64,000 nucleotides of DNA from the NCBI GenBank assembly GCA_015143295.1, contig CM026556.1:16864547-16928546 (forward strand), read 5' to 3'. This document shows positions 45,864 to 59,119 of the stretch, piece by piece (position 1 is the stretch's first letter; the number at the start of each line of letters is the position of its first letter). The notes under the pieces are model-generated. The model did not search any database, had not been told where the DNA came from, and worked only from the letters and a program-made list of their open reading frames with translations. Both the position numbers and the translations under genes were made by a program. Origin of the DNA: Tetracentron sinense. Taxonomy: Eukaryota; Streptophyta; Magnoliopsida; Trochodendrales; Trochodendraceae.

Positions 45864-48717
45864 CTATACATCGTACCCGTTGTGAGCTGTACAACGTACC
45901 CGTTGTGAGCTGTACAACGGATGCACAACGTATACGTTATCAGAGTACGTTGTCTGTGCTACGATATCAGAGTACGATGTCAGAGCACGACCTTAGTGCC
46001 TTCCGCGCTACGTCCTTAGCGCCTAACTGAGTTACGTCCTTAGTGCCTTCCGAGCTACGTTTTGCCTACAGGTTCAGACTATTTTAGCCATATCTTTTGA
46101 CTCGTTCGTCCGATTTTGACGATTCAACTTGCGTTGGGCTCGTACTTCGAAAAGGAACATTTCTGACATTTCGAAATTTCTATTTTTCTTCCTTATTTAT
46201 TAATTATACCTCTTTAAAAGGCGAGATGACAACGAAAGTGTCATGCATTAAGCATGAAAAAAATCTGGGGCTCTACAAAATACATGTGTTAAAAGAAACT
46301 ACATCGAAATCTGACCCCCGGTTTGGATTTGGTGCTCGTTTGTATGTTTAGGCCGAAGTATACTTTCTATGTATGGATGTCACCCTATCGGTGCCCAAAT
46401 TGGAGAAACAACCTCGGATTCCATGAAAATGAATTTGCACAGTTAGGTTGGGCCGAAATACACCCGTTAGAAGAAACGACTTCGAAACCCGACCCCCGGT
46501 ATGGATTTGGTGCACATTTGTAGGTTGAGGCTGAAGTATACTTTCTTAGTATGGATTTCGTGTGTCTCGGTGCTCAAATCGGGGAAACGACCTTCGATTT
46601 CTTCGAAATAAATTTCCGCACTTAGGTTGGATGGAAATAAACTCGTTAGAAGAAACTCTATCGAAATCCTTCCCCGGTTTCGATTTGATGCATGTTTGTA
46701 GGTTTAGGCCGAAGTATACTTTCTAAGTATGGATTTCAGGCCTCTTGGTGCCCAAATAGGGCAAACGACCTCGAATTCCATCGAAACAAATTTCCACACT
46801 TAGGTTTTGGCCAAAGTATAGTTTCTAAGTATGGATTATGGGCGACTCGGGGCTCAAATCGGACAAACGACCTCAGATTCCATAGAAACAAATTCTCAAA
46901 CTTAGGCAGTGTGAAAATGCACGTGTTAAAAGAAACTACATTGAAATCTGACCCCTGGTTTGGATTTGGTGCCCGTTCGTATGTTTAGGCCGAAGTATAC
47001 TTTCAAAGTATGGATGTTGGCTATCGGTGCCCAAATTGGGGAAACGACCTCGGATTCCATCGAAATGAATTTTCACCGTTTGGTTGGGTCAAAATACACG
47101 TGTTAGAAGAAACGGCATCGAAAGCCGACCCCCGGTTTAGGCTGAAGTATACTTTCTAAGTGTGGATTTCGGGCGTCTCGGTGCTAAAATCAGGGAAACG
47201 ACCTTGGACTTCTGCGAAATAAATTTCCGCACTTAGGTTGCATCGAAATAAACTCGTTAGAAGAAACTCTATCGAAATCCTTCCCCGGTTTCGATTTGAT
47301 GCATGTTTGTAAGTTTAGGCCGAAGTATACATTCTAAGTTTGGATTTCGGGCCTCTCGGTGCCCAAATTGGGCAAACGACCTCTAATTCCATCTAAACAA
47401 ATTTCCACACTTAGGTTGGGTTGGAATACACTCGTAAGCGGAAACGACATCAAAATCCGTCCACGGTTTGTATTTGGTTCGCGTTTCTAAGTTTAGGCCT
47501 AAGTATACTTTCTGAGTATGGACCTCTAGGTGCCCAAATCCGGCTAACGACTTTGGATTCCATTGAAACAAATTTCCACACTTAGGTTGGGTTGTGTTAA
47601 ACTTGTTAGAAGAAAAGATATCAAATTCCGACCCCCGGTTTGGATTTAGGCCTAAGTATACTTTGTAAGTATGGATTTTGGTTGCTAAGCTCCCAAATAA
47701 GGCAAACAACTTTGTATTCCATCGAAATGAATTCCCACACTTAGGCTGGGTCGACATAATCGCGTTAAAAGAAACAACATCGAAATCCTACCCCCGGTTT
47801 GGATTTGATGCTCATTTATAGGTTTAGGCCGAAGTATATTTTCTAAGTATGGATTTTGGCCTCTTGGTGCCCAAATCAGGCTAACGACCTCGGATTCAAT
47901 TAAAACGAATTCTCACACTCAAGTTGTGTCGAAATACACGCGTTAGAGGAAACAACATTAAAATCCGATCTCGATTTGGATTTGGTGTGCAGTTTGCTAT
48001 ACTTTCTAATTATGGATTCCGGGCTTCTCGATGCCCAAATCGGGCAAATGGGCTCGGATTCCATCGACACGAATTCCCACACTTATGTTGGGTCGAAATA
48101 CGTGTGTTTCAATAAACAGCGTCGAAATCCGATCCCTGGTGTGGATTTGGTGTGCGTTTGTATGTTTAGGAAGAAGTAAAGTTTCTAAGTATGGTTTTCG
48201 GGCCTCTCGGGGCCCAAATTGGGGAAATGACTTCGGATTCCATCGAATCGAATTCTGACACTTAGGTTGGGTCGAAATATACGCATTAGAAGAAACGGCA
48301 TCGAAATCCGACCCCAGGTTTGGATTTGGTATGCGTTTGTAGGTTTTGGCCAATGTATAGTTTCTAAGTATGGATTATGGTCAACTCGGGGCTCAAATCA
48401 GACAAACGACCTCAGATTCAATGTGTTAAAAGAAACTGCATTGAAATCTGACCCCCGGTTTGGATTTGGTGCCCGTTTGTATGTTTTCGACGAATTATAC
48501 TATCTAAGTACGGATGTCGGTCTCTCGGTCCCCAAATAGGGGAAACGACCTTGGATTCCATTGAAACAAATTCTCACAGTTAGGTTGGGTCGAAGTACAC
48601 GCGTTAGAAGAAACGGCATTGAAATCCGATCCGCAGTATGGATTGGGTGCACGTTTGTTTCTTTAGGCCGAAGTATACTCTCTAAGTATGGATTTCGGGC
48701 TTCTCGATGCTCTAATC

Positions 48718-48758
48718 GGGGAAACGACATTTTTTTTTGGAGGGTGGGGAAACGACAT
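48718..48758 (-). mobile_element. Micro-insertion 1: probable extremely 5'-truncated LINE end
   Basis: GGGGAAACGACAT (48718-48730) and its exact copy (48746-48758) flank T8 plus GGAGGGT. On the minus strand the insert is ACCCTCC followed by A8, the shape of a LINE 3' terminus (LINE-A ends GCCCTCC, ACCTTCC or ACCATCC before poly-A). The 13-bp direct repeat fits a target duplication. Empty versions of the site exist in sister monomers, for example near 46580. Confidence 0.65.
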
Positions 48759-49880
48759 TGAAATTGTTCGAAATAAATTTCCACACTTAGGTTGCATCGA
48801 AATAAACTTGTTAGAAGAAACTCTATCGAAATCCTTTCCTGGTTTCGATTTGATGCACGTTTGTAGCTTTAGGCCGAATTATACTTTCTAAGTATGGATT
48901 TCGGGTCTCTCAGTGCTCAAATAGGGCAAATGACCTCGAATTCCATCGAAAAAAATTTCCACACTTAGGTTGGGTCGGAATACACTCGTAAGAAGAAACG
49001 ACATCAAAGTTCATCCCACATTTTGGTCTCTACGTGCCCAAATAAGGCTAACGACTTCAAATTCCATCGACTCATGTTGGGTCGAAATACAAGTGTTAGA
49101 AGAAACCATATCGAAATCCGACCCTGGTTTGGATTTGGTGCGTGTTTATAGGTTTAGGCCGAAGTATACTTCCTTAGTAAGGATTTCGGGCCTCTCGGTG
49201 CCCAAATAGGGCAAACGACTTCGAATTCCATCGAAACAAATTTCCACACTTAGGTCGGTTCAGAATACGCTCGTAAGAAGAAATGAGATTAAAATCCAAA
49301 CCATGGTTTGGATTTGGTTCCTGTATCTAGGTTTAGGTCCAAGTATACTTTCCAAGTATGGACTTTGGTCTCTAGGTGCCCAAATCAGGCTAACGAATTC
49401 GGATTTCATCGAAACTAATTTCCACACATAGATTGGGTCTTGATAAACTCGTTCGAAGAAACGACATCAAAATCCGACCTCCGGTTTGGATTTGGTCCGC
49501 GTTTGTAGGTTTAGGTTGAAGTATACTTGCTAAGTATGGATTTCGGGCCTCTCGGTGCCCAAATAGGGCGAACGACCTCGAATTCCATCGAAACAAATTT
49601 CCACACTTAGGCTGGGTTGGAATACGCTCGAAAGAAGAAATGACATCAAAATCTGACCCATGGTTTGGATTTGGTTCCTGTTACTAGGTTTAGGCCTCTG
49701 TATACTTTCTAAGTATTGACTTTAGTCTATAGGTGCCCAAATGAGGCTAACGATTTCGGATTCCATCTAAACCAATTTCCACACATAGGTTGGGTTGTGA
49801 TAAACTCATTAGAAGAAACGACATCAAAATCCGACCCCCGGTTTGGATTCGGTGCGCGTTTGTAGGTTTAGGCCGAAGTA

Positions 49881-52800
49881 TACTTGCTAAGTATGGATTT
49901 CGGGCCTCTCGGTTCCCAAATAGGGTAAACGACCTCGTAATCCATCGAAACAAATTCTCACACTTAGGTTGGGTCGAAATACACGCATTAAAAGAAAGGG
50001 CATCGAAATCCGACCCCCGGCTTCGATTTGGTACGCGTTTATAGGTTTTAGCCAAAGTATAGTTTCTAAGTATGGATTATGGGCAACTCGGGGCTCAAAT
50101 CGGACAAACGACCTCAGATTCCATCGAAACAAATTCTCAAATTTAGATTGGATCAAAATACATGTGTCTAAAGAAACTACATCGAAATCTGACCCCCAGT
50201 TTAAATTTGGTGCCCGTTTGTATGTTTAGGCCGAAGTATACTTTCTAAGTTTGGATGTCGGCCTCTCGGTGCCTAAATTGGGGAAACGACCTTGGATTCC
50301 ATCGAAACGAATTCTCACAGTTAGGTTTGGTCAAAATACACGCGTTAGAAGAAACGAAATTGAAATCCGACCTCCGGTATGGATATGGTGCACGTTTGTA
50401 GGTTTAGGCCGAAGTATACTTTCTAAGTCTGGATTTCGGGCATCTCGGCGCTCAAATTGAGGAAACAACCTTGGATTTCTTCGAATTAATTTTCCGCACT
50501 TAGGTTGCATCGAAATAAACTCGTTACAAGAAACTCTAACGAAATCCTTCCCTGATTTTGATTCGATGCACGTTTGTAGGTTTAGGCCAAAGTATACTTT
50601 CTAAGTAAGGATTTCGGGCCTCTCGGTGCCCAAATAGGGCAAATGACCTCGAATTCAATCGAAACTAATTTCCACACTTAGTTGGGCCAGAATACACTCG
50701 TAAGAAGAAATGACATCAAAATCCATCCCACATTTTGTAGTTGGTTCGCGTTTCTAGGTTTAGGCCTAAGTATACTTTCTAAGTATGGACTTTGGTCTCT
50801 AGGTGCCCAAATCAGGCTAACGACTTCAAATTCCATCGAAACGAAATCCTACATTTAGGCTGGGTCGAAATACTCACGTTAAGAGAAACGACTTCGAAAT
50901 CCTACCCCCAGTTTTGATTTGGTGCGCGTTTGTAGGTTTAGGCCGAATTACACTTTCTATATATGGATTTCGGTCTCTAGGTGCCAAAATCGGCTAACAA
51001 CCTCGGATACCATAAAAACGACTTCCCACACCTATGTTGGGTCGAAATACAAGTGTTAGAAACAACTACATCGAAATCCAACCCCCGGTTGTGATTTGGT
51101 GGACGTTTGTATGTTTAGGCCTAAATATACTTTGTATGTACGGATTTTCGGGCTTGTCGGTGCTCTAATCGAGCAAACGACCTCGAATTTCACAATAACG
51201 AATTCTCACACTTAAGTTCGGTGGAATTACATGCGTTCGAGGAAACAACATTGAAATTCGTCCCTGCTTTGGACGTGGTGCGCGTTTGTATGTTTAGTCC
51301 GAAGTATACTTTCAAAGTATGAATTTCGGGCCTCTCGGTGCCTAAATCGTGCAAACGACCTTGAATTCCATCGAAATGAATTCTCACACATAGATTGAGA
51401 CGAAATACACGTGTTAAAGGAAACAACATCGAAATCAGACCCTAGTTTCGATTTGTTGCGCGTTTGTAGGTTTAGGCCGAAGTATACTTGCTAAGTATGG
51501 ATTTCGGGCCTCTCGGTGCCCAAATAGGGTAACCGACCTCGAATTCCTTCTTAACGACTTCTCACACCTAGGTTGGGTCGAAATACACGCATTAGAACAA
51601 ACGATATCGAAATCCGACCCCCGATTTGGATTTGGCACGTGTTTATAAGTTTAGGCCAAAGTATAGTTTCTAAGTATGGATTATGGGCGACTCGGGGCTC
51701 AAATCGGACAAACGACCTCAGCAGATTCCATCGAAACAATTCTCAAACTTAGGCTAGGTCAAAATACATGTGTTAAAAGAAAGTACATCAAAACGAATTC
51801 TCAGCAGATTCCGAAGTATACTTTCTAAGTTTGGATGTCGGCCTCTTGGTGCCCAAATTGGGGAAACGATCTTGGATTCCATCGAAACGAATTCTCACAG
51901 TTAGGCTTGGTCGAAATACACCCGTTAGAAGAAACGGAATCGAAATCCGACCTCCAGTAAGGATTTGGTGCACGTTTGCAGGTTTAGGCCGAAGTATACT
52001 TTCTAAGTATGGATTTCGGGCATCTCAGGGCTCAAATCGAGGAAACGACCTTGGATTTCTTCGAAATAAGTTTCCGCACTTAGGTTGCATCGAAATAAAC
52101 TCGTTACAAGAAACTCTAACGAAATCCTTCCCCGATTTCGATTTAATGCACGTTTGTATGTTTAGGCCGAAGTATACTTTCTAAGTATGGATTTCGGGCC
52201 TCTCGGTGCCCAATTAGGGCAAACGACCTTGAATTCCTTCTAAACTAATTTCCACACTTAGGTTGGGTCGGAATACACTCGTACGAAGAAATGACATCCA
52301 AATCTGTGCCACATTTTGTAGTTGGTTCGTGTTTCTAGGTTTAGGCCCAAGTATACTTTCTAATTATGGACTTTGGTCTCTAGGTGCCCAAATCAGGCTA
52401 ACGACATCAAATTCCATCGGAAACGAATTCCAACACTAAGGCTGGGTCGAAATACTCACGTTAAGAGAAACGACATTGAAATCCTACCCCCGGTTTTGAT
52501 TTGGTGTGCGTTTGTAGGGTTTGGCCGAATTACACTTTCTATATATGGATTTCGGTCTCTAGGTGCCAAAATCCGCTAACAACATCGGATACCACAAAAA
52601 CGACTTCCCACACCTATGTTGGGTCAAATACAAGTGTTAGAAACAACTATACCGAAATCCAACCCCCGGTTGGGATTTGGTGGACATTTGTATGTTTAGG
52701 CCTAAATATACCTTGTAAGTATGGATTTTCGGGCCTGTTGGTGCTCAAATTGAGCAAACGACCTCGGATTTCATCATAACGAATTCTCACACTTAAGTTG

Positions 52801-54655
52801 GGTGGAAATACATTCATTCGAGGAAACAACATCGAAATCCGACCCTGGTTTGGATATGGTGCGCGTTTGTTTGTTTAGTCTGAAGTATACTTTCTAGGTA
52901 TGAATTTCGGGCCTCTCAGTGCCTAAATTGTGCAAACGACCTCGGATTCCATTGAAATGAATACCCACACATAGATTGAGACGAAATATACGTGTTAAAG
53001 GAAACAACATCGAAATCCGACCCTAGTTCAGATTTGTTGCGCTTTTGTAAGTTTAGGCCGAAGTATACTTGCTCAGTATGGATTTCGGGCCTCTCGATGC
53101 CCAAATAGGGTAAACGACCTCGGATTCCATCGAAACATATTCTCACACTTAGGTTGGGTCAAAATAGACGCATTAGAAGAAACGACATCGAAATCCGACC
53201 CCCAGTTTGGATTTGGTACGCGTTTAAAGGTTTTAGCCAAAGTATAGTTTCTAAGTATGGATTATGGGAGACTCGGGGCTCAAATCGGACAAACGACCTC
53301 AGATTCCATCGAAACAAATTCTCAAGCTTAGGTTGGGTCAAAATACATGTGTTAAAAGAAACTACATTGAAATCTGACCCCCGGTTTGGATTTGGTGCCC
53401 ATTTGTATTTTTAGGCCGAAGTATACTTTCAAAGTTTGGATGTCGGCCTCTCGGTGCCCAAATTGGGGAAACGACCTTGGATTCCATCGAAACGAATTCT
53501 CACAGTTAGGTTTGGTCGAAATACACCCGTTAGAAGAAACATAATCGAAATCCGACCTCCAGTAAGGATTTGATGCACGTTTGTAGGTTTAGGCCGAAGT
53601 ATACTTTCTAAGTATGGATTTCGGGCATCTCGGGGATCAAATCGAGGAAACGACCTCGGATTTCTTTGAAATAAGTTTTCGCACTTAGGTTGCATCGAAA
53701 TAAACTCGTTAGAAGAAACTCTAACGAAATCCTTCCCCGATTTCGATTTGATGCACGTTTGTAGGTTTCGGCCGAAGTATACTTTCTATGTATGGATTTC
53801 GGGCCTCTCGTTGCCCAATTAGGGCAAACGACCTCGAATTCCATCGAAACTAATTTCCACACTTAGGTTGGGTTGGAATACACTCGTTAGAAGAAATGAC
53901 ATCAAAATCCATCCCACATTTTGTAGTTGGTTCACGTTTCTAGGTTTAGCACTAAGTATACTTTCTAAGTACGGACTTTGGTCTCTAGGTGCCCAAATCA
54001 GCCTAACGATTTCAAATTCCATCGAAACAAATTCCTACACTTAGGCTGGGTCGAAATACTAACGTTAAGAGAAACGACTTCGAAATCCAACCCCCGGTTT
54101 TGATTTGGTGCTCGTTTGTAGGTTTAGGGCGAATTACACTTTCTATATATGGATTTCGGTCTCTAGGTGCCAAAATCGGCTAACAACCTCGGATACCTTT
54201 AAAACAACTTCCAACACCGATGTTGGGTTGAAATACAAGTGTTAGAAAAAACTTCGAAATCCAACCCCCGCTTGTGATTTGGTGGACTTAGGCCTAAATA
54301 TACCTTCTCAGTACGGATTTTCGGGCCTGTCGGTGCTCAATCGAGCAAACGACCTCGGATTTCATCATAACGAATTGGCACACTTAAGTTGGGTGGAAAT
54401 ACATGCGTTCGAGGAAACAACATCGAAATCCATCCCTAGTTTGGATATGGTGCGCGTTTGCATGTTTATTCTGAAGTATGCTTTCAAAGTATGAATTTCG
54501 GGCCTCTCGGTGCCTAAATCGTGCAAACGACCTTGGATTCCAACGAAATGAATTCCCACACATAGATTGAGTCGAAATACACGTGTTAAAGGAAACAACA
54601 TCGAAATCCGACCCTAGTTTAGATTTGTTGCGCATTGTAGGTTTAGGCCGAAATA
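49881..54655. repeat. Higher-order repeat, three consecutive units of nine monomers
   Basis: Four sets of markers repeat in the same order with the same spacing. TACTTGCT occurs at 49881, 51485, 53066 and 54656 (intervals 1604, 1581, 1590); TTTGGATGTCGG at 50250, 51830 and 53435; CATTTTGTAG at 50731, 52312 and 53917; CGGTCTCT at 50971, 52553 and 54157. Nine monomers of about 178 bp give this length. Units resemble each other more than adjacent monomers do. Confidence 0.9.
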
Positions 54656-55696
54656 TACTTGCTAAGTACGGATTTCGGGCCTCTCGGTGCCCAAATAGGG
54701 GAAACGACTTCGGATTCCATCAAAACATATTTCCACTCTTAGGTTGGTTCAGAATACACTCGTAAGATAAAACGAGATCAAAATCCAACCCATGGTTTGG
54801 ATTTGGTTCTTGTTTCTAGGAGTAGGCCTAAGTATACTTTCTAAGTATGGACTTTGGTCTCTAGTTGCCCAAATCAAGCTAATGACTTCAGATTCCATTG
54901 AAACAAATTTCACACATAAGTTGGGTTGTGATAAACTCGTTAGAAGAAACGACATCAAAATCCGACCCCCGGTTTGGATTCGGTGCACGTTTGTAAGTTT
55001 AGGCCTAAGTATACTTTTTAAGTATGGACTTTGGTTTCTAAGCTCCCAAATCAGGCGAACAACTTCAGATTCCATCAAAATTAATTCCCACACTTAGGCT
55101 GGGTCGACATAATCGCATTAAATGAAACGACATTGAAATCCTACCCCCGGTTTGGATTTGCTGCGCATTTATAGGTTGAAGCCGAAGTATTTTTTCTAAG
55201 TATGGATTTTGGCCTCTCGGTGCCCAAATCGAGCTAACGACCTCGGATTTAATCAGAACGAATTCGCACACTTAAGTTGTGTAGAAATACACGCGTTAGA
55301 GGAAACAACTTCGAAATCCGACCCGGGTTTGGATTTGGTGCGCGGTTTGGTAAACTTCCTAATTATGGATTTCGGCCCTCTCAATGCCCAAATCGGGAAA
55401 ATGGGCTCGGATTCGATCTACACGAATTCCCAAACTTAGGTTGGGTCGAAATACATGTGTAAAAATAAACGACTTCGAACTCCGATCCCTGGTTCGGATT
55501 TGGTGTGCGTTTGTATGTTTGGGACGAAGTAAAGTCTGTAAGTCAGGTTTTCGTGCCTCTCAGGCCCCAAATTGGGGAAACAACTTTGGATTCCATCGAA
55601 ACGAATTCTCACACTTAGGTTGGGTCGAAATACACGCATTAGAAGAAACGGCATCGAAATTCGACCCTCGGTTTGGATTTGGTACATGTTTGTAGG

Positions 55697-55720
55697 TTTT
55701 GGAGGGTGGGGAAACGGCAT
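55697..55720 (-). mobile_element. Micro-insertion 2: right half only, recombinant
   Basis: TTTT, GGAGGGT and GGGGAAACGGCAT are present, but the left repeat is replaced by GTACATGTTTGTAGG from a different monomer type. The switch lies at TTTTGG, shared by both monomer types (GTAGGTTTTGGCC in one), so this copy seems to be a recombinant. Confidence 0.6.
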
Positions 55721-57766
55721 ATGATTTCTTCGAAATAAAATTCCGCACTTAGGTTGCATCGAAATCAACTCGTTAGAAGAAACTCTATCGAAATCCTTTC
55801 CCGGTTTCGATTTGATGCATGTTTGTAGGTTTAGGCCGAAGTATACTTTCTAAGTATGGATTTCGGGCCTCTTGGTGCCCAAATAGGGCAAACGATCTCG
55901 AATTCCATCGAAACAAATTTCCACACTAAAGTTGAGTCGGAATACACTCGTAAGAAGAAACGACATCAAAGTCCGTCCCACATTTTGGTCTCTAGGTGCC
56001 CAAATTAGGCTAACGACTTCAGATTCCATTGAAACAAATTCCCACTCTAAGGCTGGGTTGAAATATTCGCGTTAAAAGAAACGACATCGAAATCCTACCC
56101 CCGGTTTGGATTTGGTGCGCGTTTGTATGTTTAGGCCGAATTACACTTTCTATATATGGATTTCGGTCTCTCGGTGCAAAAATCGGTTAACAACCTTGGA
56201 TACCATAAAAACAAATTCCCACACTCATGGTGGGTCGAAATACCAGTGTTAAAAGAAACCATATCGGAATCCAACCCTGGTTTGGATTTGGTGCGCATTT
56301 GTAGGTTTAGGCTGAACTATACTTGCTAAGTATGGATTTTGGGCCTCTTGGTGCCCAAATAGGGCAAACAACTTCGGATTCCATCGAAACAAATTTCCAC
56401 ACTTAGGTTGGTCCAGAATATGATGGTAAGAAGAAACGACATCAAAATCCGACCCATTATTTGGATTTAGTTCCCTTTTCTAGGTTTAGGCCTAAGTATA
56501 CTTTCTAATTATGGACTTTGGTCTCTAGGTGCCCAAATCAGGCTATTGATTTCGGATTCCATCAAAAAAAAGATTCCACACATAGGTTGGGTCGTGATAA
56601 ACTCGTTAGAAGAAAAGACATCAAAATCCGACCCCCGGTTTGGATTCGGTGTGCATTTGTAAGTTTAGGGCTAAGTATACTTTCTAAGTATGGACTTTGG
56701 TTTCTAAGCTCCAAAATTAGGCAAACGACTTCAAATTCCATCGAAACGAATTCCCACACTTAGGCTAGGTTGACATAATCGCGTTAAATGAAACGACATC
56801 GAAATCCTACCCCCGGTTTGGATTGCTACGCATTTATAGTTTGAGGCCGAAGTATATTTTCCAAGTATGGATTTTTGCCTCTAAGTGCCGAAATCGAGCT
56901 AACGACCTCGGATTCAATCAAAACGAATTCTCACACTTAAGTTGTGTAGAAATACATGCGTTAGAGGAAACAACATCGAAATCCGACCCCGCTTTGGATT
57001 TGGTGCACGGTTTTCTAATTATGGATTTCGGGCCCCTCGGTGCCCAATTATGGATTTGGTGCTCGGATTCCATCGACTCGAATTCCCACATTTCGGTTGG
57101 GTCGAAATACAAGTGTTAGAATAAACGGCTTCGAAATCCGATCCCTAGTTTGGATTTGGTGTGCGTTTGTATGTTTAGGATGAAGTTAAGTTTCTAAGTA
57201 TTGGTTTTCGGCCCTCTCGAGGCCCCAATTGGGGAAATGACTTTGGATTCCAACGAAACGAATTCTTACACTTAGGTTGGGTCGAAAAACACACATTAGA
57301 AGAAACAGAATCGAAATCCGACCCCCTGTTTGGATCTGGTGCGCGTTTGTAGGTTTTAGCCAATGTATAGTTTCTAAGTGTGGATTATGGGCGACTCAGG
57401 GATCAAATTGAACAAACGACCTCAAAATCCATCGAAACAAATTCTCAAACTTAGGCTGTGTCAAAATACACGTGTTAAAAGAAACTATATCGAAATCTGA
57501 CTTCTGGTTTGGATTGGGAGCCCGTTTGTAAGTTTTGGACAAAGTATACTATCTAAGTATGAATGTCGGCCTCTCAGTGCCCACATTGGGGAAATGACCT
57601 CGGAGTCCATCGACACGAATTCTCACAGTTACGTTGGATCGAAGTACACGCGTTAGAGGAAATGGCATCGAAATCCGACGACCAGTATGGATTTGGAGCA
57701 CATTTGTATGCTTAGGCCGGAGTATACTTTCTAAGTATGAATTTCGGGCTTCTCGGTGCTCAAATC

Positions 57767-57808
57767 GGGGAAACGACAATTTTTTTTTGGAGGGTGGGGA
57801 AACGACAT
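57767..57808 (-). mobile_element. Micro-insertion 3
   Basis: Same structure as at 48718: left repeat (one change at its end), T-run, GGAGGGT, then GGGGAAACGACAT (57796-57808). Surrounding monomers also match those around the first copy, so it was multiplied with the satellite and not inserted independently. Confidence 0.65.
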
Positions 57809-59119
57809 TGGATTTCGTTCAAATAAATTTCCGCACTTAGGTTGCATCGAAATAAACTCGTTAGAAGAAACTCTATCGAAATCCTTTCCCAATTTCGATT
57901 TGATGCACGTTTGTATGTTTAAGCTGAAGTATACTTTCTAAGTACGGATTTCGAACCTCTCGGTGCCCAAATAGGGCAAGCGACCTCGAATTCCATCGAA
58001 AAAAATTTACACACTTAGGTTGGGTTGGGATACACTAGTAAGAATAAACGACATCAAAGTCCATCTCACATTTTGGTCTCTAGGTGCCCAAATCAGGCTA
58101 ACGACTTGAGATTCCATCGAAACAAATTCCCACACTTAGGCTGGGTTGAACTACTCGCGTTAAAAGAAACGACATCGAAATCCTACCCCTGGATTGATTT
58201 GGTGCGCGTTTGTTGGTTTAGGACGAATTACACTTTCTATTTATGGGATTTTTGTCTCTCGTTGCCAAAATCGGCTAACAACCTCGGATACCATAAAAAA
58301 GAATTCCCACACTCATGTTGGGTCGAAATACAAGTGTTAGAAGAAACCATATCGAAATCCAACCCTGTTTTGGATTTGGTGCGCGTTTGTAGGTTTTGGC
58401 CGAAGTATACTTGCTAAGTATGGATTTCGGGCCTCTCGGTCCCCAAATAGGGCAAACGACTTCAGATTCCATCGAAACAAATTTCCACACTTAGGTTGGT
58501 TCAAAATACGCTCGTAAGAAGAAACGACATCAAAATCTGACCCATGGTTTGGATTTGGTTCGCATTTCCAGGTTTAGGCCTAAGTATACTTTCTAAGTGT
58601 TGATTTTGGTCTCTAGGTGCCCAAATCAGGCTAACGACTTCGAATTTCATCGAAACTAATTTCAACACATAGATTGGGTAGTGATAAACTCGTTCGAAGA
58701 AATGACTTCAAAATCCGACCCCTGGTTTGGATTTGGTCCGCGTTTGTAAGGTTAGGCCGAAGTATACTTGCTAAGTATGGATTTACGGCCTCTCGGTGCC
58801 CAAATAGGGCGAAAGACCTCAGATTCCATCGAACTAAATTTCTACACTGGTTGGGTCAAAATACGATCGTAAGAAGAAACGACATCAAAATCCGACCCAT
58901 GGCTTGGATTTGGTTTACATTTCCAGTTTTAGGCCTAAGTATACTTTCTAAGTGTGGACTTTGGTCTCCAGGTGCCCAAATTAGGCTAACGACTTCGGAT
59001 TCCATCGAAACAAATTTCCACACATAGATTGGGTCGTGGTAAACTCGTTAGAAGAATCAACATCAAAATCCAACCCCCGGTTTGGATTCGGTGCGCGTTT
59101 GTAGGTTTAGGTCGAAGTA

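Larger units (their letters stand above)
35876..46277 (-). mobile_element. Ty3/gypsy chromovirus-type LTR retrotransposon (Del/Tekay-like), nearly whole and very young
   Basis: The 10.4-kb element has two 2.6-kb LTRs (TG...CA on both), a 5-bp target duplication, a primer-binding site matching initiator-Met tRNA, a polypurine tract, and gag and pol on the minus strand. Pol order is protease, reverse transcriptase, RNase H, integrase and a C-terminal chromodomain-like tail, as in chromoviruses; long LTRs and RT sequence suggest the Del/Tekay clade. The element looks close to whole, with at most one or two doubtful points. The LTRs differ by four or five substitutions and one minisatellite unit over 2.6 kb, which at usual plant rates implies an age of roughly 0.05-0.2 million years. 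Confidence 0.95.
43673..46277 (-). repeat. 5' LTR of the gypsy element (2605 bp)
   Basis: Nearly identical to the left LTR. The 25-bp length difference is exactly one minisatellite unit (14 units here, 45514-45863). On the minus strand it should hold the promoter and transcription start. Confidence 0.95.
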
